Positions 7,894 through 16,397 of a DNA stretch of 35,653 nt are shown piece by piece. Numbering within the stretch: the first letter of the stretch is position 1; each line of letters starts with the position of its first letter. Both the position numbers and the translations under genes were made by a program. The DNA comes from Oscillospiraceae bacterium. Lineage in GTDB: Bacteria; Bacillota; Clostridia; Oscillospirales; CAG-272. The stretch spans positions 74,233 to 109,885 of the forward strand of contig SVQX01000002.1 in assembly GCA_015065065.1 (NCBI GenBank), written 5' to 3'. A model generated the notes under the pieces. It was given only the letters and a program-made list of their open reading frames with translations. It ran no database searches and was not told where the DNA came from.

Positions 7894-7977
7894 ATACTGC
7901 ATACAGCGACTGACGCCGATGTGCGCCGTCGCCGCCGGCGAAGGTCGGTAAGTTTTTTACATAAAGGAGATAAACCT

Positions 7978-9321
7978 ATGTCCTACGTTGATGAAGTCAT
8001 TGAACGGGTTAAAAAGCAAAATCCCGAGCAGGCTGAATTCCACCAGACCGTTGAGGAGGTTCTTGAGTCCCTCCGTCCCGTAATTGAGGCTAACGAGGCT
8101 GAGTACCGCAAAGAGGCACTGCTTGAGCGACTCACCACCCCCGAGCGTCAGGTAATGTTCCGTGTTCCGTGGGTTGACGATAACGGTCAGGTTCAAGTAA
8201 ATAACGGTTACAGAGTACAGTTTAACAGCGCTATCGGTCCTTACAAGGGCGGTCTGCGTTTCCATCCTTCCGTAAACTTGAGCATTATCAAGTTCCTCGG
8301 CTTTGAGCAGACCTTTAAGAACTCTCTGACTGGTCTTCCCATGGGCGGCGGCAAGGGCGGCTCCGACTTTGACCCCAGAGGAAAGTCCGACAGAGAGATC
8401 ATGGCTTTCTGTCAGAGCTTTATGACCGAGCTTTACCGCCATATCGGACCCGACACCGATGTTCCTGCGGGTGACATTGGCGTAGGAGCAAGAGAGGTAG
8501 GCTATCTATACGGTCAGTATAAGCGTCTTGTAAACCGTTACGAGGGCGTCCTCACCGGTAAGGGTCTTTCCTTCGGCGGCTCGCTTATCCGTCCCGAGGC
8601 TACCGGCTTTGGCGCGGTATATTACACCGATGAGATGCTCAAATCCTTCGGTGACACAATTAAGGGCAAGACCTTCGCTATCTCCGGCTTCGGTAACGTT
8701 GCTTGGGGTACTGTAAAGAAGGCGACCGAGCTTGGCGGCAAGGTAGTTACAATTTCCGGTCCTGACGGTTACGTTTACGATCCCGACGGTATCTGCACCG
8801 ACGAGAAGATCAAGTTCATGCTTGAAATGCGCGCATCGGGCAGAGATAAGGTTAAGGACTATGCTGATAAGTTCGGCGTTCAGTACTTTGCGGGTCAGAA
8901 GCCTTGGGGCGTTAAGGCTGACATTCTGATGCCTTGCGCTACTCAGAACGAGGTAGGCATGGCTGAGGCTGAGATGATCGTTGCTAACGGTATCAAGTAC
9001 TACGTTGAGGTTTCCAACATGCCTACGACTAACGAGGCTATGGCATACCTCAAGGCTAACGGTGTTATTATCGCACCCTCCAAGGCAGTCAACGCAGGCG
9101 GCGTAGCTGTTTCGGGTCTGGAAATGAGCCAGAACTCCATGCGCTACTCTTGGACAGCCGAAGAGGTTGACGCAAAGCTCAAGCAGATCATGACCAACAT
9201 ATTCAAGAATTCCTATGAAGCAGCTAAGAAGTATGGCTTTGACGGTGACCTTGTAGCAGGCGCTAATATCGCCGGATTTGAAAAGGTTGCACAGGCTATG
9301 AAGGCGCAGGGAATCGTTTAA
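7978..9321 (+). CDS. gdhA: Glutamate dehydrogenase
   Basis: Reversibly aminates 2-oxoglutarate to glutamate in the cytoplasm. The 447 aa length matches the hexameric bacterial small-subunit enzymes. Substrate and catalytic residues are in place: GPYKGGLRFH with Lys90, FKNSL with Lys114, PMGGGKGGSDFDP with Lys126, and VPAGDIGVG with Asp166. This is the same pattern as well-studied clostridial GDH. The Rossmann segment ISGFGNVAWG lies near residue 237. Coenzyme choice (NAD or NADP) cannot be decided from what I see, although SGPDGYVYDPDGI resembles NAD-using clostridial forms. The ATG has AAAGGAGA 8 nt upstream. Codon use is strongly biased to GGC, AAG and CTC-type codons, suggesting high expression. 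It has its own promoter and a strong terminator, so it is monocistronic. Confidence 0.96.
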   Translation: MSYVDEVIERVKKQNPEQAEFHQTVEEVLESLRPVIEANEAEYRKEALLERLTTPERQVMFRVPWVDDNGQVQVNNGYRVQFNSAIGPYKGGLRFHPSVNLSIIKFLGFEQTFKNSLTGLPMGGGKGGSDFDPRGKSDREIMAFCQSFMTELYRHIGPDTDVPAGDIGVGAREVGYLYGQYKRLVNRYEGVLTGKGLSFGGSLIRPEATGFGAVYYTDEMLKSFGDTIKGKTFAISGFGNVAWGTVKKATELGGKVVTISGPDGYVYDPDGICTDEKIKFMLEMRASGRDKVKDYADKFGVQYFAGQKPWGVKADILMPCATQNEVGMAEAEMIVANGIKYYVEVSNMPTTNEAMAYLKANGVIIAPSKAVNAGGVAVSGLEMSQNSMRYSWTAEEVDAKLKQIMTNIFKNSYEAAKKYGFDGDLVAGANIAGFEKVAQAMKAQGIV

Positions 9322-9335
9322 TCCGTTATTTATTC

Positions 9336-9371
9336 AAGCGGCGCGGAGCTATCCGCGCCGCTTCTGTTTTT
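9336..9371 (+). terminator. Intrinsic terminator of gdhA
   Basis: A perfect 12 bp stem AAGCGGCGCGGA / TCCGCGCCGCTT with loop GCTA, followed by CTGTTTTT. It starts 14 nt after the gdhA stop codon. Confidence 0.92.
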
Positions 9372-9395
9372 ATGAGCATAAATTTTCTTTTTCGG

Positions 9396-9425
9396 TTGAC
9401 AAAACACGTGTTTCCGTGGTATACT
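9396..9425 (+). promoter_or_regulatory. Promoter of polA with a palindrome in its spacer
   Basis: TTGACA (9396-9401), an 18 nt spacer, and TATACT (9420-9425). The spacer holds a perfect 12 nt palindrome AAACACGTGTTT (9402-9413), well placed for a repressor dimer to occlude RNA polymerase. The promoter is inference; the sequences are seen directly. Confidence 0.75.
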
Positions 9426-9465
9426 ATTCCTATATAGATTTTACCGACTGCCGAAAGGATGTTAT

Positions 9466-12039
9466 ATGAAAAAACTGCTTTGCATTGACGGAAACAGTAT
9501 AATAAACCGCTCGTTTTACGGTGTTCGTCCGCTCACCACGAAGGACGGATTTCCCACAAACGCGCTTTACGGATTTGTAAATATTGTAAATCGACAGATC
9601 GAGAACGTAAAGCCCGACTATGCCGCAGTGGCTTTTGACCTGAAAGCACCTACGTTCAGACACAAAATGTATGCCGAATACAAGGCAGGACGCCACGCTA
9701 TGCCCGACGAGCTGGCTGCACAGATGCCGGAGTCAAAAGTATTGGCAGAGGCAATGGGACTGCATACGCTCTCTCTTGAGGGCTACGAGGCGGACGATAT
9801 TCTCGGAACACTTGCGCGCATGGCTGAGGAGTCCGAGGAGGAGTGCACGGCTTATATTCTTACAGGTGATAAAGACGCGCTTCAGCTTATCAGCCCTCGC
9901 GTTCATGTGCTTTTGGCAACTAACAGCGACACCTTGGATATGGACGAGGCAGCTTTTCTTGAAAAGTACGGAGTTCCGTCATCCTCCTTCGTTGACGTAA
10001 AGGCACTGATGGGAGACAGCTCGGACAATATCCCCGGTGTTAGCGGTATCGGTGAAAAAACTGCGTTGAAGCTTATCTCCGAATACGGGTCGCTCGACGG
10101 CATTTATGCTTCACTTTCCACCGCAAAGCATACTCCTTCACTCCGTGCAAAGCTGGAGGGAGGACGGGAAAGCGCGTACACCTCACAAACGCTTGCACGT
10201 ATATACAGGGAAGTTCCTCTGGAAAAATCCTTGTCCGATATAGCTTTTCACGGTGCTGAAAAAATCGGGCTTCGCCGTCTGTTTTTGAAATACGAATTTT
10301 CGGGATTCATCAAGCGTTTTGGACTTGAGGATGTAGCCGAGGCTACCGAAATCTCCTTTGATGCCAATAAAGCATCTGACAGCGCCTGTACTTGCAGTGC
10401 CGCTGAGACTATCAGCTCTGACGATCTCATAAAGCTTTCGGACGGCTTGTATTCCGTTGATGCCAAAGAGTGCGACGGACACCTGCACGTTTTGATATTT
10501 AACGGTGAGCGCTTGTATGATTACACGCATGATAACACCGCATCGCTTGCGCAATTTCTGTGCCGAGGCGGTGTAAGGACACTGTGCTTTGATGCGAAAA
10601 GCCTTTACAAGCTTTTTGTGTCTTACGGCATAAGCGGATTTGAATTTTACGCCGACGTTATGCTGGCAGCTTACGTTATCAATTCGGGAATGGATAATTA
10701 TGCTCCCGACAGACTCGTAATCTCTTATCTTAAAGAAACTCAAAGCGAAAATATCCCTCTCGCCGTATACATTTTCCGCATGTGGGAGATAATGAGTAAT
10801 ATGTTGGAGGAAACACGGCAGAGCAACGTTTTCTTTGATATTGAAATGCCGCTTTCATCAGTGCTTGCAGATATTGAGCTTGAGGGCTTCAAGATAGACA
10901 GAGCTAAGCTCTACGAGTACGGCGTTTATCTTGACGAGGTTGCAAGTCAGCTTGAGGAAAGAATATACACCTATGCAGGTCGCGAGTTCAATATCAACTC
11001 GCCAAAGCAGCTCGGCGAGGTACTTTTCGACGAGATGATGCTGCCTGCCGACAAAAAAACCAAGACGGGGTATTCCACGAGTGCCGAAGTACTTGAAAGA
11101 TTACGCAAATATCACCCGATAATTGAGGATATTCTTGATTACCGACAGCTGACAAAGCTTAAAAGCACTTACGTTGACGGACTTTTGAAGGTCGCGGATG
11201 AAAACGGCAGAATCCACACCACCTTCAAGCAAACAGGAACGGCTACGGGCAGACTTTCTTCTGCCGAGCCCAATCTCCAAAATATTCCTATCCGCACCGA
11301 GCTTGGCCGCGAGATGCGCAAATTCTTTATTCCGTCCGATTCATCGAAGGTACTCATTGATGCAGACTATTCGCAGATCGAGCTTCGTCTGCTTGCTGAG
11401 ATCGCGGGTGACAACGCTATGCGTGAGGCGTTTGTATCGGGAACGGATATTCACACCTCCACTGCCATGCGCATATTCGGAGTAGATAAGGATGACGTTA
11501 CCATTGACCTGCGTAAGCGCGCCAAGGCTGTCAACTTCGGAATAATGTACGGCATGGGCGAGTATTCGCTCTCCCAGGATCTGCACATTCCCGTCGCCGA
11601 GGCGAAGGCGTACATTGCGAGATATCTCGGAAGCTATCCCGATATCGACAAATACTTGAAAGATATAATCAAGAGTGCCTACGACAACGGTTACGTTACT
11701 ACCTTGCTTGGCAGACGCAGATATATTCCCGAGCTTTCAAATTCCAAGAAAATGCTTCAAAAATTCGGCGAGCGCGTGGCAATGAACAGTCCCATTCAGG
11801 GAACGGCGGCGGATATTATGAAGATCGCAATGGTTCGCATTCACAAAAAGCTGAAGGACAGCGGTATTAAGGCAAAGCTGATTCTTCAAGTACACGACGA
11901 GCTGATAATCGAGGCTGACCGCGAGGCTGCAGACTCGGCATTGGCTATTCTTAAGAGCGAAATGGAGAGTGCCGTCAAATGCAACGTTCCGCTGGACGTT
12001 GAAGCCCATATCGGTGAAAACTGGTTTGAGGCACACTGA
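9466..12039 (+). CDS. polA: DNA polymerase I
   Basis: An 857 aa repair and Okazaki-fragment polymerase. Residues 1 to about 290 form the 5'-3' exonuclease (flap) domain: CIDGNSIINRSFYG, FDLKAPTFRHKMYAEYKAGR, LEGYEADDILGT, and GDSSDNIPGVSGIGEKTA. The middle (about 310-460) corresponds to the proofreading domain but lacks the DxE exo I motif (SVDAKECDG stands in its place), so 3'-5' exonuclease activity is probably absent, as in many Bacillota. The C-terminal polymerase domain is intact: TGRLSSAEPNLQNIP, motif A DADYSQIELRLL with Asp634, motif B RAKAVNFGIMYG with Lys687, and motif C QVHDELIIEA with Asp811. The ATG follows GAAAGGATGTT at suitable spacing. malQ follows after 24 nt. Confidence 0.97.
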   Translation: MKKLLCIDGNSIINRSFYGVRPLTTKDGFPTNALYGFVNIVNRQIENVKPDYAAVAFDLKAPTFRHKMYAEYKAGRHAMPDELAAQMPESKVLAEAMGLHTLSLEGYEADDILGTLARMAEESEEECTAYILTGDKDALQLISPRVHVLLATNSDTLDMDEAAFLEKYGVPSSSFVDVKALMGDSSDNIPGVSGIGEKTALKLISEYGSLDGIYASLSTAKHTPSLRAKLEGGRESAYTSQTLARIYREVPLEKSLSDIAFHGAEKIGLRRLFLKYEFSGFIKRFGLEDVAEATEISFDANKASDSACTCSAAETISSDDLIKLSDGLYSVDAKECDGHLHVLIFNGERLYDYTHDNTASLAQFLCRGGVRTLCFDAKSLYKLFVSYGISGFEFYADVMLAAYVINSGMDNYAPDRLVISYLKETQSENIPLAVYIFRMWEIMSNMLEETRQSNVFFDIEMPLSSVLADIELEGFKIDRAKLYEYGVYLDEVASQLEERIYTYAGREFNINSPKQLGEVLFDEMMLPADKKTKTGYSTSAEVLERLRKYHPIIEDILDYRQLTKLKSTYVDGLLKVADENGRIHTTFKQTGTATGRLSSAEPNLQNIPIRTELGREMRKFFIPSDSSKVLIDADYSQIELRLLAEIAGDNAMREAFVSGTDIHTSTAMRIFGVDKDDVTIDLRKRAKAVNFGIMYGMGEYSLSQDLHIPVAEAKAYIARYLGSYPDIDKYLKDIIKSAYDNGYVTTLLGRRRYIPELSNSKKMLQKFGERVAMNSPIQGTAADIMKIAMVRIHKKLKDSGIKAKLILQVHDELIIEADREAADSALAILKSEMESAVKCNVPLDVEAHIGENWFEAH

Positions 12040-12063
12040 TTTTAATACAGATACGGAGTTTTT

Positions 12064-13527
12064 ATGAAGAGAGCAAGCGGAGTTCTTATGCACATTTCCT
12101 CCCTTTGGGGGAGCGATTCGATAGGCTGTTTTGGTAAGGAAGCACTTGAATTTGTGGATTTTCTTGCTGACAGCGGCTTTACCTACTGGCAGATATTGCC
12201 GCTTTGTATGGCAGATGAATGTAATTCGCCTTACAAATCCTACTCGGCATTTGGCGGAAATCCGTATTTCGTGGATCTGCGCCAGCTTGCCAACAGCGGA
12301 CATCTGACTGCGGAGGAGTTAAAATCAGCAAGGCAGGATACACCCTACGTTTGCGAGTATACGAAGCTTGGAAGCACGCGAATAGAGCTGTTGCGTACAG
12401 CGTCAAAGCGTGCTTCCGACAACGAGCGACGCGAGATACTCGGCTTTATTTCCAACGATAAATATATCGCGGAGTTCTGCGAATTTATGGCTCGACGCGC
12501 TGCGAACAACAATAAGCCGTGGCGCGAATGGACGTCGGATGCCGTTGATGGTGATGAGCTTTTTGCATGGCAGTTCATTCAGTATCATTTCTTTGCACAA
12601 TGGAAAAGGATACGCGGATATGCAAATTCCAAGGGAATCAAAATAATCGGCGACATACCGATTTACGTTTCCTACGACTCGGCTGACGTCTGGGCAAATC
12701 TCAAAAGCGGAATTTTTGACCTTGACGGCGAGGGCAACATGAACAGCCTTGCAGGCTGCCCGCCCGATTACTTTGCCGAGGACGGTCAGTTATGGGGTAA
12801 TCCGCTTTATAATTGGACCAATATGAAGGGCGACGGATACCGCTGGTGGTGCGACAGAATAGTGCATATGCTGGATATGTTTGACGGAGTGCGTATCGAT
12901 CATTTCCGCGGACTTGAGTCTTATTGGTCTATCCCCGCTGATGCAAAAACTGCGCGCGAGGGCAAGTGGTTAGAGGGTCCCGGACTTGATTTTGTAAATA
13001 CCATCAAGGGAGTGGCACGTTCCCGCGGCAGTGACAGCTTGATTATCGCAGAGGATCTCGGAGAGATCACTCCTGCCGTCAAAAAGCTGGTTGACGACAG
13101 CGGTTTTCCCAGCATGAGAGTATTCCAGTTCGCTTTTCTGGGTGACCGTGAAACTCCTCATTTGCCTCATAACTACAACGCAAATTGCGTGGCTTACACC
13201 GGAACTCACGACAATAACACTCTGCTTGGCAGTGTGTGGGAAATGAGCGAATCGCAGCGTCGCGAAATGCTTGAATATTGCGGTTACAAGGGCTCGGATT
13301 GGAACAGCCGCGAAAGCTATGACGTTCTGATTCAGACTATGCTTCGCAGTCATGCGGGACTTGTTATCCTTCCCATTCAAGACCTGCTTTTGTACGGCGC
13401 TGACACCCGAATGAACACCCCGGGTACCGCAAGCGGCAACTGGGAATACAGACTCACAAGGTTGCAGCTTGAGGAGATCGACAAGGCTAAATTCAAGCGT
13501 TACAATTATATCTACGGAAGATCATAA
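12064..13527 (+). CDS. malQ: 4-alpha-glucanotransferase (amylomaltase), GH77
   Basis: Transfers alpha-1,4-glucan segments between maltodextrins or glycogen in the cytoplasm. At 487 aa it has the compact bacterial GH77 size with no N-terminal extension. Family landmarks are the opening RASGVLMHISSLWG, the sugar-binding SPYKSYSAFGGNPYFVDL near residue 58, and the active-site set: nucleophile Asp279 in VRIDHFRG, acid/base Glu330 in IIAEDLGEI, and Asp383 in GTHDNNT. The PGTASGNWEYRL segment near the C-terminus is also typical. The ATG has CGGAG about 6 nt upstream. The 24 nt gap to polA, with no terminator or promoter visible between, suggests joint transcription, although the functions are unrelated. 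No other maltodextrin genes are present nearby. Confidence 0.95.
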   Translation: MKRASGVLMHISSLWGSDSIGCFGKEALEFVDFLADSGFTYWQILPLCMADECNSPYKSYSAFGGNPYFVDLRQLANSGHLTAEELKSARQDTPYVCEYTKLGSTRIELLRTASKRASDNERREILGFISNDKYIAEFCEFMARRAANNNKPWREWTSDAVDGDELFAWQFIQYHFFAQWKRIRGYANSKGIKIIGDIPIYVSYDSADVWANLKSGIFDLDGEGNMNSLAGCPPDYFAEDGQLWGNPLYNWTNMKGDGYRWWCDRIVHMLDMFDGVRIDHFRGLESYWSIPADAKTAREGKWLEGPGLDFVNTIKGVARSRGSDSLIIAEDLGEITPAVKKLVDDSGFPSMRVFQFAFLGDRETPHLPHNYNANCVAYTGTHDNNTLLGSVWEMSESQRREMLEYCGYKGSDWNSRESYDVLIQTMLRSHAGLVILPIQDLLLYGADTRMNTPGTASGNWEYRLTRLQLEEIDKAKFKRYNYIYGRS

Positions 13528-13530
13528 TTT

Positions 13531-13558
13531 AAAGGCTGTTGCTCGAGCAACAGCCTTT
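13531..13558. terminator. Bidirectional terminator between malQ and radA
   Basis: A perfect 12 bp stem AAAGGCTGTTGC / GCAACAGCCTTT with loop TCGA, lying between convergent malQ and radA. The tails are only moderately T-rich in either direction (GGTTTATT on plus, TTTAAATTAT on minus). Confidence 0.75.
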
Positions 13559-13561
13559 GGT

Positions 13562-14950
13562 TTATTCAATGGTTTTGAGATGGTTTATAACCTCGTAAAT
13601 ACCTCTCACGGGAATAATTTTCATTCCGTCTACCTTTATCGGTCGTTTTTCGGTATTCTTAAAGGGAATTATCGCCTTGGTAAAGCCAAGCCGCGCCGCC
13701 TCGCGCACGCGAAGCTCGGGATTTGAAACCGCGCGGCATTCGCCCGCAAGTCCAAGCTCTCCGATAATAATAAGGTCATCGGGAATTATCTTATCAGTCA
13801 ATGAAGAAATGAGTGCGGTCGCTATTGCGAGATCCGCCGCAGGCTCGTCGATACTGAGCCCGCCAACCACGTTAAGATAAACGTCATTCTGATAGAATTT
13901 GAGTCCAAGCCGCTTTTCAAGCACTGCGAGAATAAGGCAAACGCGATTGTAATCCACTCCGTTTCCGTTACGGCGGGGAGCGGGGAATACAGTAGGCGTA
14001 ACAAGTGCCTGCACCTCTGCTAATATGGGGCGAGTTCCCTCCATAGTACACAAGGCACAGTTGCCGGAGATGTTTTTTGGACGTCCCGAAAGCAGCATTT
14101 CAGACGGATTTGGAACCTCGTCAAGTCCCTTGTCCGTCATTTCGAAAACGCCTATCTCATTAGTTGAGCCGTAGCGGTTTTTGACGGCACGGATAATGCG
14201 GTACGCCTGCTGACGCTCGCCTTCGAAATAAAGAACTGCGTCCACCATATGCTCCAGCACCTTCGGACCCGCAATTCCGCCCTCCTTGTTGACGTGACCT
14301 ACGAGGATCATGGAGATACCCTCGGATTTTGCCTTATTTATGAAGGTCAGAGCGCATTCGCGCACCTGTGTGACACTGCTGGGAGCAGAGTTTATCCTAT
14401 CCGAATAAATGGTCTGTATTGAGTCGATTATCACAACCTCGGGCTTTGTTGAGTTGATCTCGGCAAGGATATTTTCAATATTTGTTTCGGTAAGTATATA
14501 AAGCTGATTGCCCGAAACGCCAAGCCGCTCTGCGCGAAGCTTGAGCTGTCCGCCTGATTCCTCGCCAGACACGTAAAGCACGCGGCGGTCAGCTCCGAGA
14601 GCATCGGATATCTGCATTAGCAGAGTAGATTTACCGATCCCGGGCTCGCCCGAAAGAAGCACGACAGAGCCAAGTACAAGTCCGCCTCCAAGCACGCGGT
14701 CAAGCTCGTCAAGTCCCGTTGCAGAGCGCATATAATCAGGAACATTAAGCTCGGTAAAGTGGGCGGCGTGAATGTCACCACCACCGCTGAGCGAAATATG
14801 TGCGCGTTTACGGGAGGAGGGGGCTTCTTCATCGGATTCCACCTCCTCGACGAGAGTATTCCACTTTCCGCAGTGAGGGCATTTTCCCATCCACTTCGGT
14901 GAGCGCGCACCGCACTCGGTACACACGAAAAACGTTTTTAAACCCTTCAT
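13562..14950 (-). CDS. radA: DNA repair protein RadA (Sms)
   Basis: A branch-migration ATPase acting in recombination; 462 aa, full length. The N-terminal zinc finger has Cys10, Cys13, Cys24 and Cys27 (CTECG...CPHCG). The RecA-like core carries Walker A GEPGIGKST at 101-109, the Walker B strand EVVIIDSIQT near 171-180, and the RadA-specific KNRYGSTNE at 257-265 (usually KNRFG). The remaining ~150 residues match the Lon-protease-like domain without catalytic residues (VGGLSIDEPAADLAIATAL). The ATG has GGAGA 6 nt upstream. It is divergent from hisS and ends against the malQ terminator, with no partner gene. Confidence 0.96.
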   Translation of the reverse strand: MKGLKTFFVCTECGARSPKWMGKCPHCGKWNTLVEEVESDEEAPSSRKRAHISLSGGGDIHAAHFTELNVPDYMRSATGLDELDRVLGGGLVLGSVVLLSGEPGIGKSTLLMQISDALGADRRVLYVSGEESGGQLKLRAERLGVSGNQLYILTETNIENILAEINSTKPEVVIIDSIQTIYSDRINSAPSSVTQVRECALTFINKAKSEGISMILVGHVNKEGGIAGPKVLEHMVDAVLYFEGERQQAYRIIRAVKNRYGSTNEIGVFEMTDKGLDEVPNPSEMLLSGRPKNISGNCALCTMEGTRPILAEVQALVTPTVFPAPRRNGNGVDYNRVCLILAVLEKRLGLKFYQNDVYLNVVGGLSIDEPAADLAIATALISSLTDKIIPDDLIIIGELGLAGECRAVSNPELRVREAARLGFTKAIIPFKNTEKRPIKVDGMKIIPVRGIYEVINHLKTIE

Positions 14951-14976
14951 AAAAATCTCCGATTTTATGTAATATA

Positions 14977-15005
14977 TTGATAAAAATTCAAAGTTGGTAT
15001 TGCAA
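14977..15005 (-). promoter_or_regulatory. Candidate promoter of radA
   Basis: On the minus strand TTGCAA (15000-15005), a 17 nt spacer and TATCAA (14977-14982). TTGCAA is its own reverse complement, so the same six bases can serve as the -35 of the divergent hisS promoter. Confidence 0.5.
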
Positions 15006-15028
15006 AATTGAAAAAAGTATGTTATACT
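15000..15028 (+). promoter_or_regulatory. Promoter of hisS
   Basis: TTGCAA (15000-15005), a 17 nt spacer and TATACT (15023-15028). The leader of about 36 nt is too short for a T-box. Confidence 0.7.
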
Positions 15029-15070
15029 AATACGGTAAAAAGTGAATTATCTGAAAGGATGACAAAATCA

Positions 15071-16342
15071 ATGTTTATTAAAGAAACCGTAAAGGGAATG
15101 CGCGATATTCTTCCTGCGGAAATGGAAATACGCGAGTATCTGCAAAGCAGACTCAAAAATATCTATACCTCGTTTGGATTTACGCAGATCGAAACTCCCT
15201 GCATGGAAAGAATAGAAAACCTCACGAACAAGCAGGGCGGTGAGAATGAGAAGCTCATTTTCAAGGTGCTCAAAAGAGGCGAAAAGCTGAGCGAGGCTGA
15301 CTTGACAAATCCCGACGAGCTTGCAGACTCGGGTATGCGTTATGACCTTACCGTTCCGCTTTCCCGCTACTATGCAAACAATGCCGGCAATCTCCCCATG
15401 CCCTTTAAGGCCTTGCAGGTAGGCTCTGTTTGGAGAGCTGACCGTCCGCAGAAGGGAAGATTCCGTCAGTTTACTCAGTGTGACATTGATATACTCGGCG
15501 ATCCCACAAATAACGCGGAAAGCGAGCTTATCTACGTCACCTCGCTATTTCTTGACAGCGTAGGCGTCAGCGGAAATACCGTTATGATCAACGACCGCCG
15601 CGTGCTCAAGGGTATGGCTAAGAAAAGCGGATTTGCAGAGGAGGAATACTCCCGTGTGTTCATCATCCTCGATAAATATGACAAGATCGGCGAGGACGGC
15701 GTGCGTGCCGAGCTGCTTGAAGCAGGGTATGCCGAGGAATGTGTAAACGCTTACATGGATCTTTTCCACGGCTTTATGAATGCCGAGGACAGATTTACCT
15801 ATGCCGAGGAAGCATTTGGTGATGCTATGGAGGAGGGAGTTGCTGACAACCTTCGTCAAATTTTCAACAACGTAGCCACCATGTCTGACGGTAGATTCAA
15901 GCTTTCCTTTGATCCCACGCTGGTGCGCGGAATGTCCTACTACACCGGTACCATCTTTGAGATAAAATCCGATGATTTCAAGGGTTCATCCATAGCAGGG
16001 GGTGGCAGATACGATAATATGATAGGCAACTTTACAGGTAATCCTACCTGCGCTTGCGGATTTTCTATTGGCTTCGAGCGTCTCGTAGGCGCATTGCTTG
16101 AAAAGAATTTTAAAGCTCCCGACGGCCGCGAAAAGATCGCTGTGCTTTACGGAAAGTCCTTCGAGTCTGCCGACGTTGCCACCGTTCAGAACAAGTGCCG
16201 TCAGCTCCGTGAGGAGGGAAAGATAGTTCTCGTACAGAAAATGAACAAGAACGTAGGCTTCCAGAAGCAGAAGCTGGAGGCAGACGGATACACTAAATTT
16301 ATTGATATCCGCTATCCCGACCAGATAGATACCGCATTCTGA
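15071..16342 (+). CDS. hisS: Histidyl-tRNA synthetase
   Basis: Charges tRNA-His. The 423 aa from the ATG at 15071 give MFIKETVKGMRDILP, the usual start of the family, with AAAGGA 11 nt upstream. An in-frame extension to 15008 overlaps the promoter and was rejected. Class II features: the motif 1 region in the first 50 residues; motif 2 with Arg122 in RADRPQKGRFRQFTQCDID; the histidine-binding motif LVRGMSYYTG near residue 282; and motif 3 GFSIGFERL near residue 332. The RPQKGRFRQF style resembles the eukaryote-like HisRS common in Clostridia. These catalytic signatures argue against the HisZ paralogue. The anticodon domain is present after residue 350. A terminator follows 12 nt after the stop. 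Confidence 0.95.
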   Translation: MFIKETVKGMRDILPAEMEIREYLQSRLKNIYTSFGFTQIETPCMERIENLTNKQGGENEKLIFKVLKRGEKLSEADLTNPDELADSGMRYDLTVPLSRYYANNAGNLPMPFKALQVGSVWRADRPQKGRFRQFTQCDIDILGDPTNNAESELIYVTSLFLDSVGVSGNTVMINDRRVLKGMAKKSGFAEEEYSRVFIILDKYDKIGEDGVRAELLEAGYAEECVNAYMDLFHGFMNAEDRFTYAEEAFGDAMEEGVADNLRQIFNNVATMSDGRFKLSFDPTLVRGMSYYTGTIFEIKSDDFKGSSIAGGGRYDNMIGNFTGNPTCACGFSIGFERLVGALLEKNFKAPDGREKIAVLYGKSFESADVATVQNKCRQLREEGKIVLVQKMNKNVGFQKQKLEADGYTKFIDIRYPDQIDTAF

Positions 16343-16354
16343 TATTACTAATTT

Positions 16355-16394
16355 GGGGAGAAACTCGCTCAAACAGTTTCTCCCCGCTTTATGT
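16355..16394. terminator. Terminator between hisS and rpe
   Basis: An 11 bp perfect stem GGGGAGAAACT (16355-16365) / AGTTTCTCCCC (16375-16385) with a 9 nt loop. It is followed on the plus strand by GCTTTATGTTT, so it serves hisS best. The rpe gene ends convergently 4 nt later. Confidence 0.78.
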
Positions 16395-16397
16395 TTA

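Noticed and set aside
7885-7977. N-terminal extension of gdhA containing a run of arginines
   Set aside because: It begins inside the promoter -10 box, so it cannot be translated from that transcript; the ATG at 7978 has a good ribosome binding site and gives the normal length.
10390-10750. Active proofreading domain in polA
   Set aside because: The DxE exo I motif and the other metal ligands are not in place; loss is common in Bacillota PolA and not novel.
15008-15070. Extended start of hisS
   Set aside because: It overlaps the promoter -10 region; the ATG at 15071 gives the canonical N-terminus.
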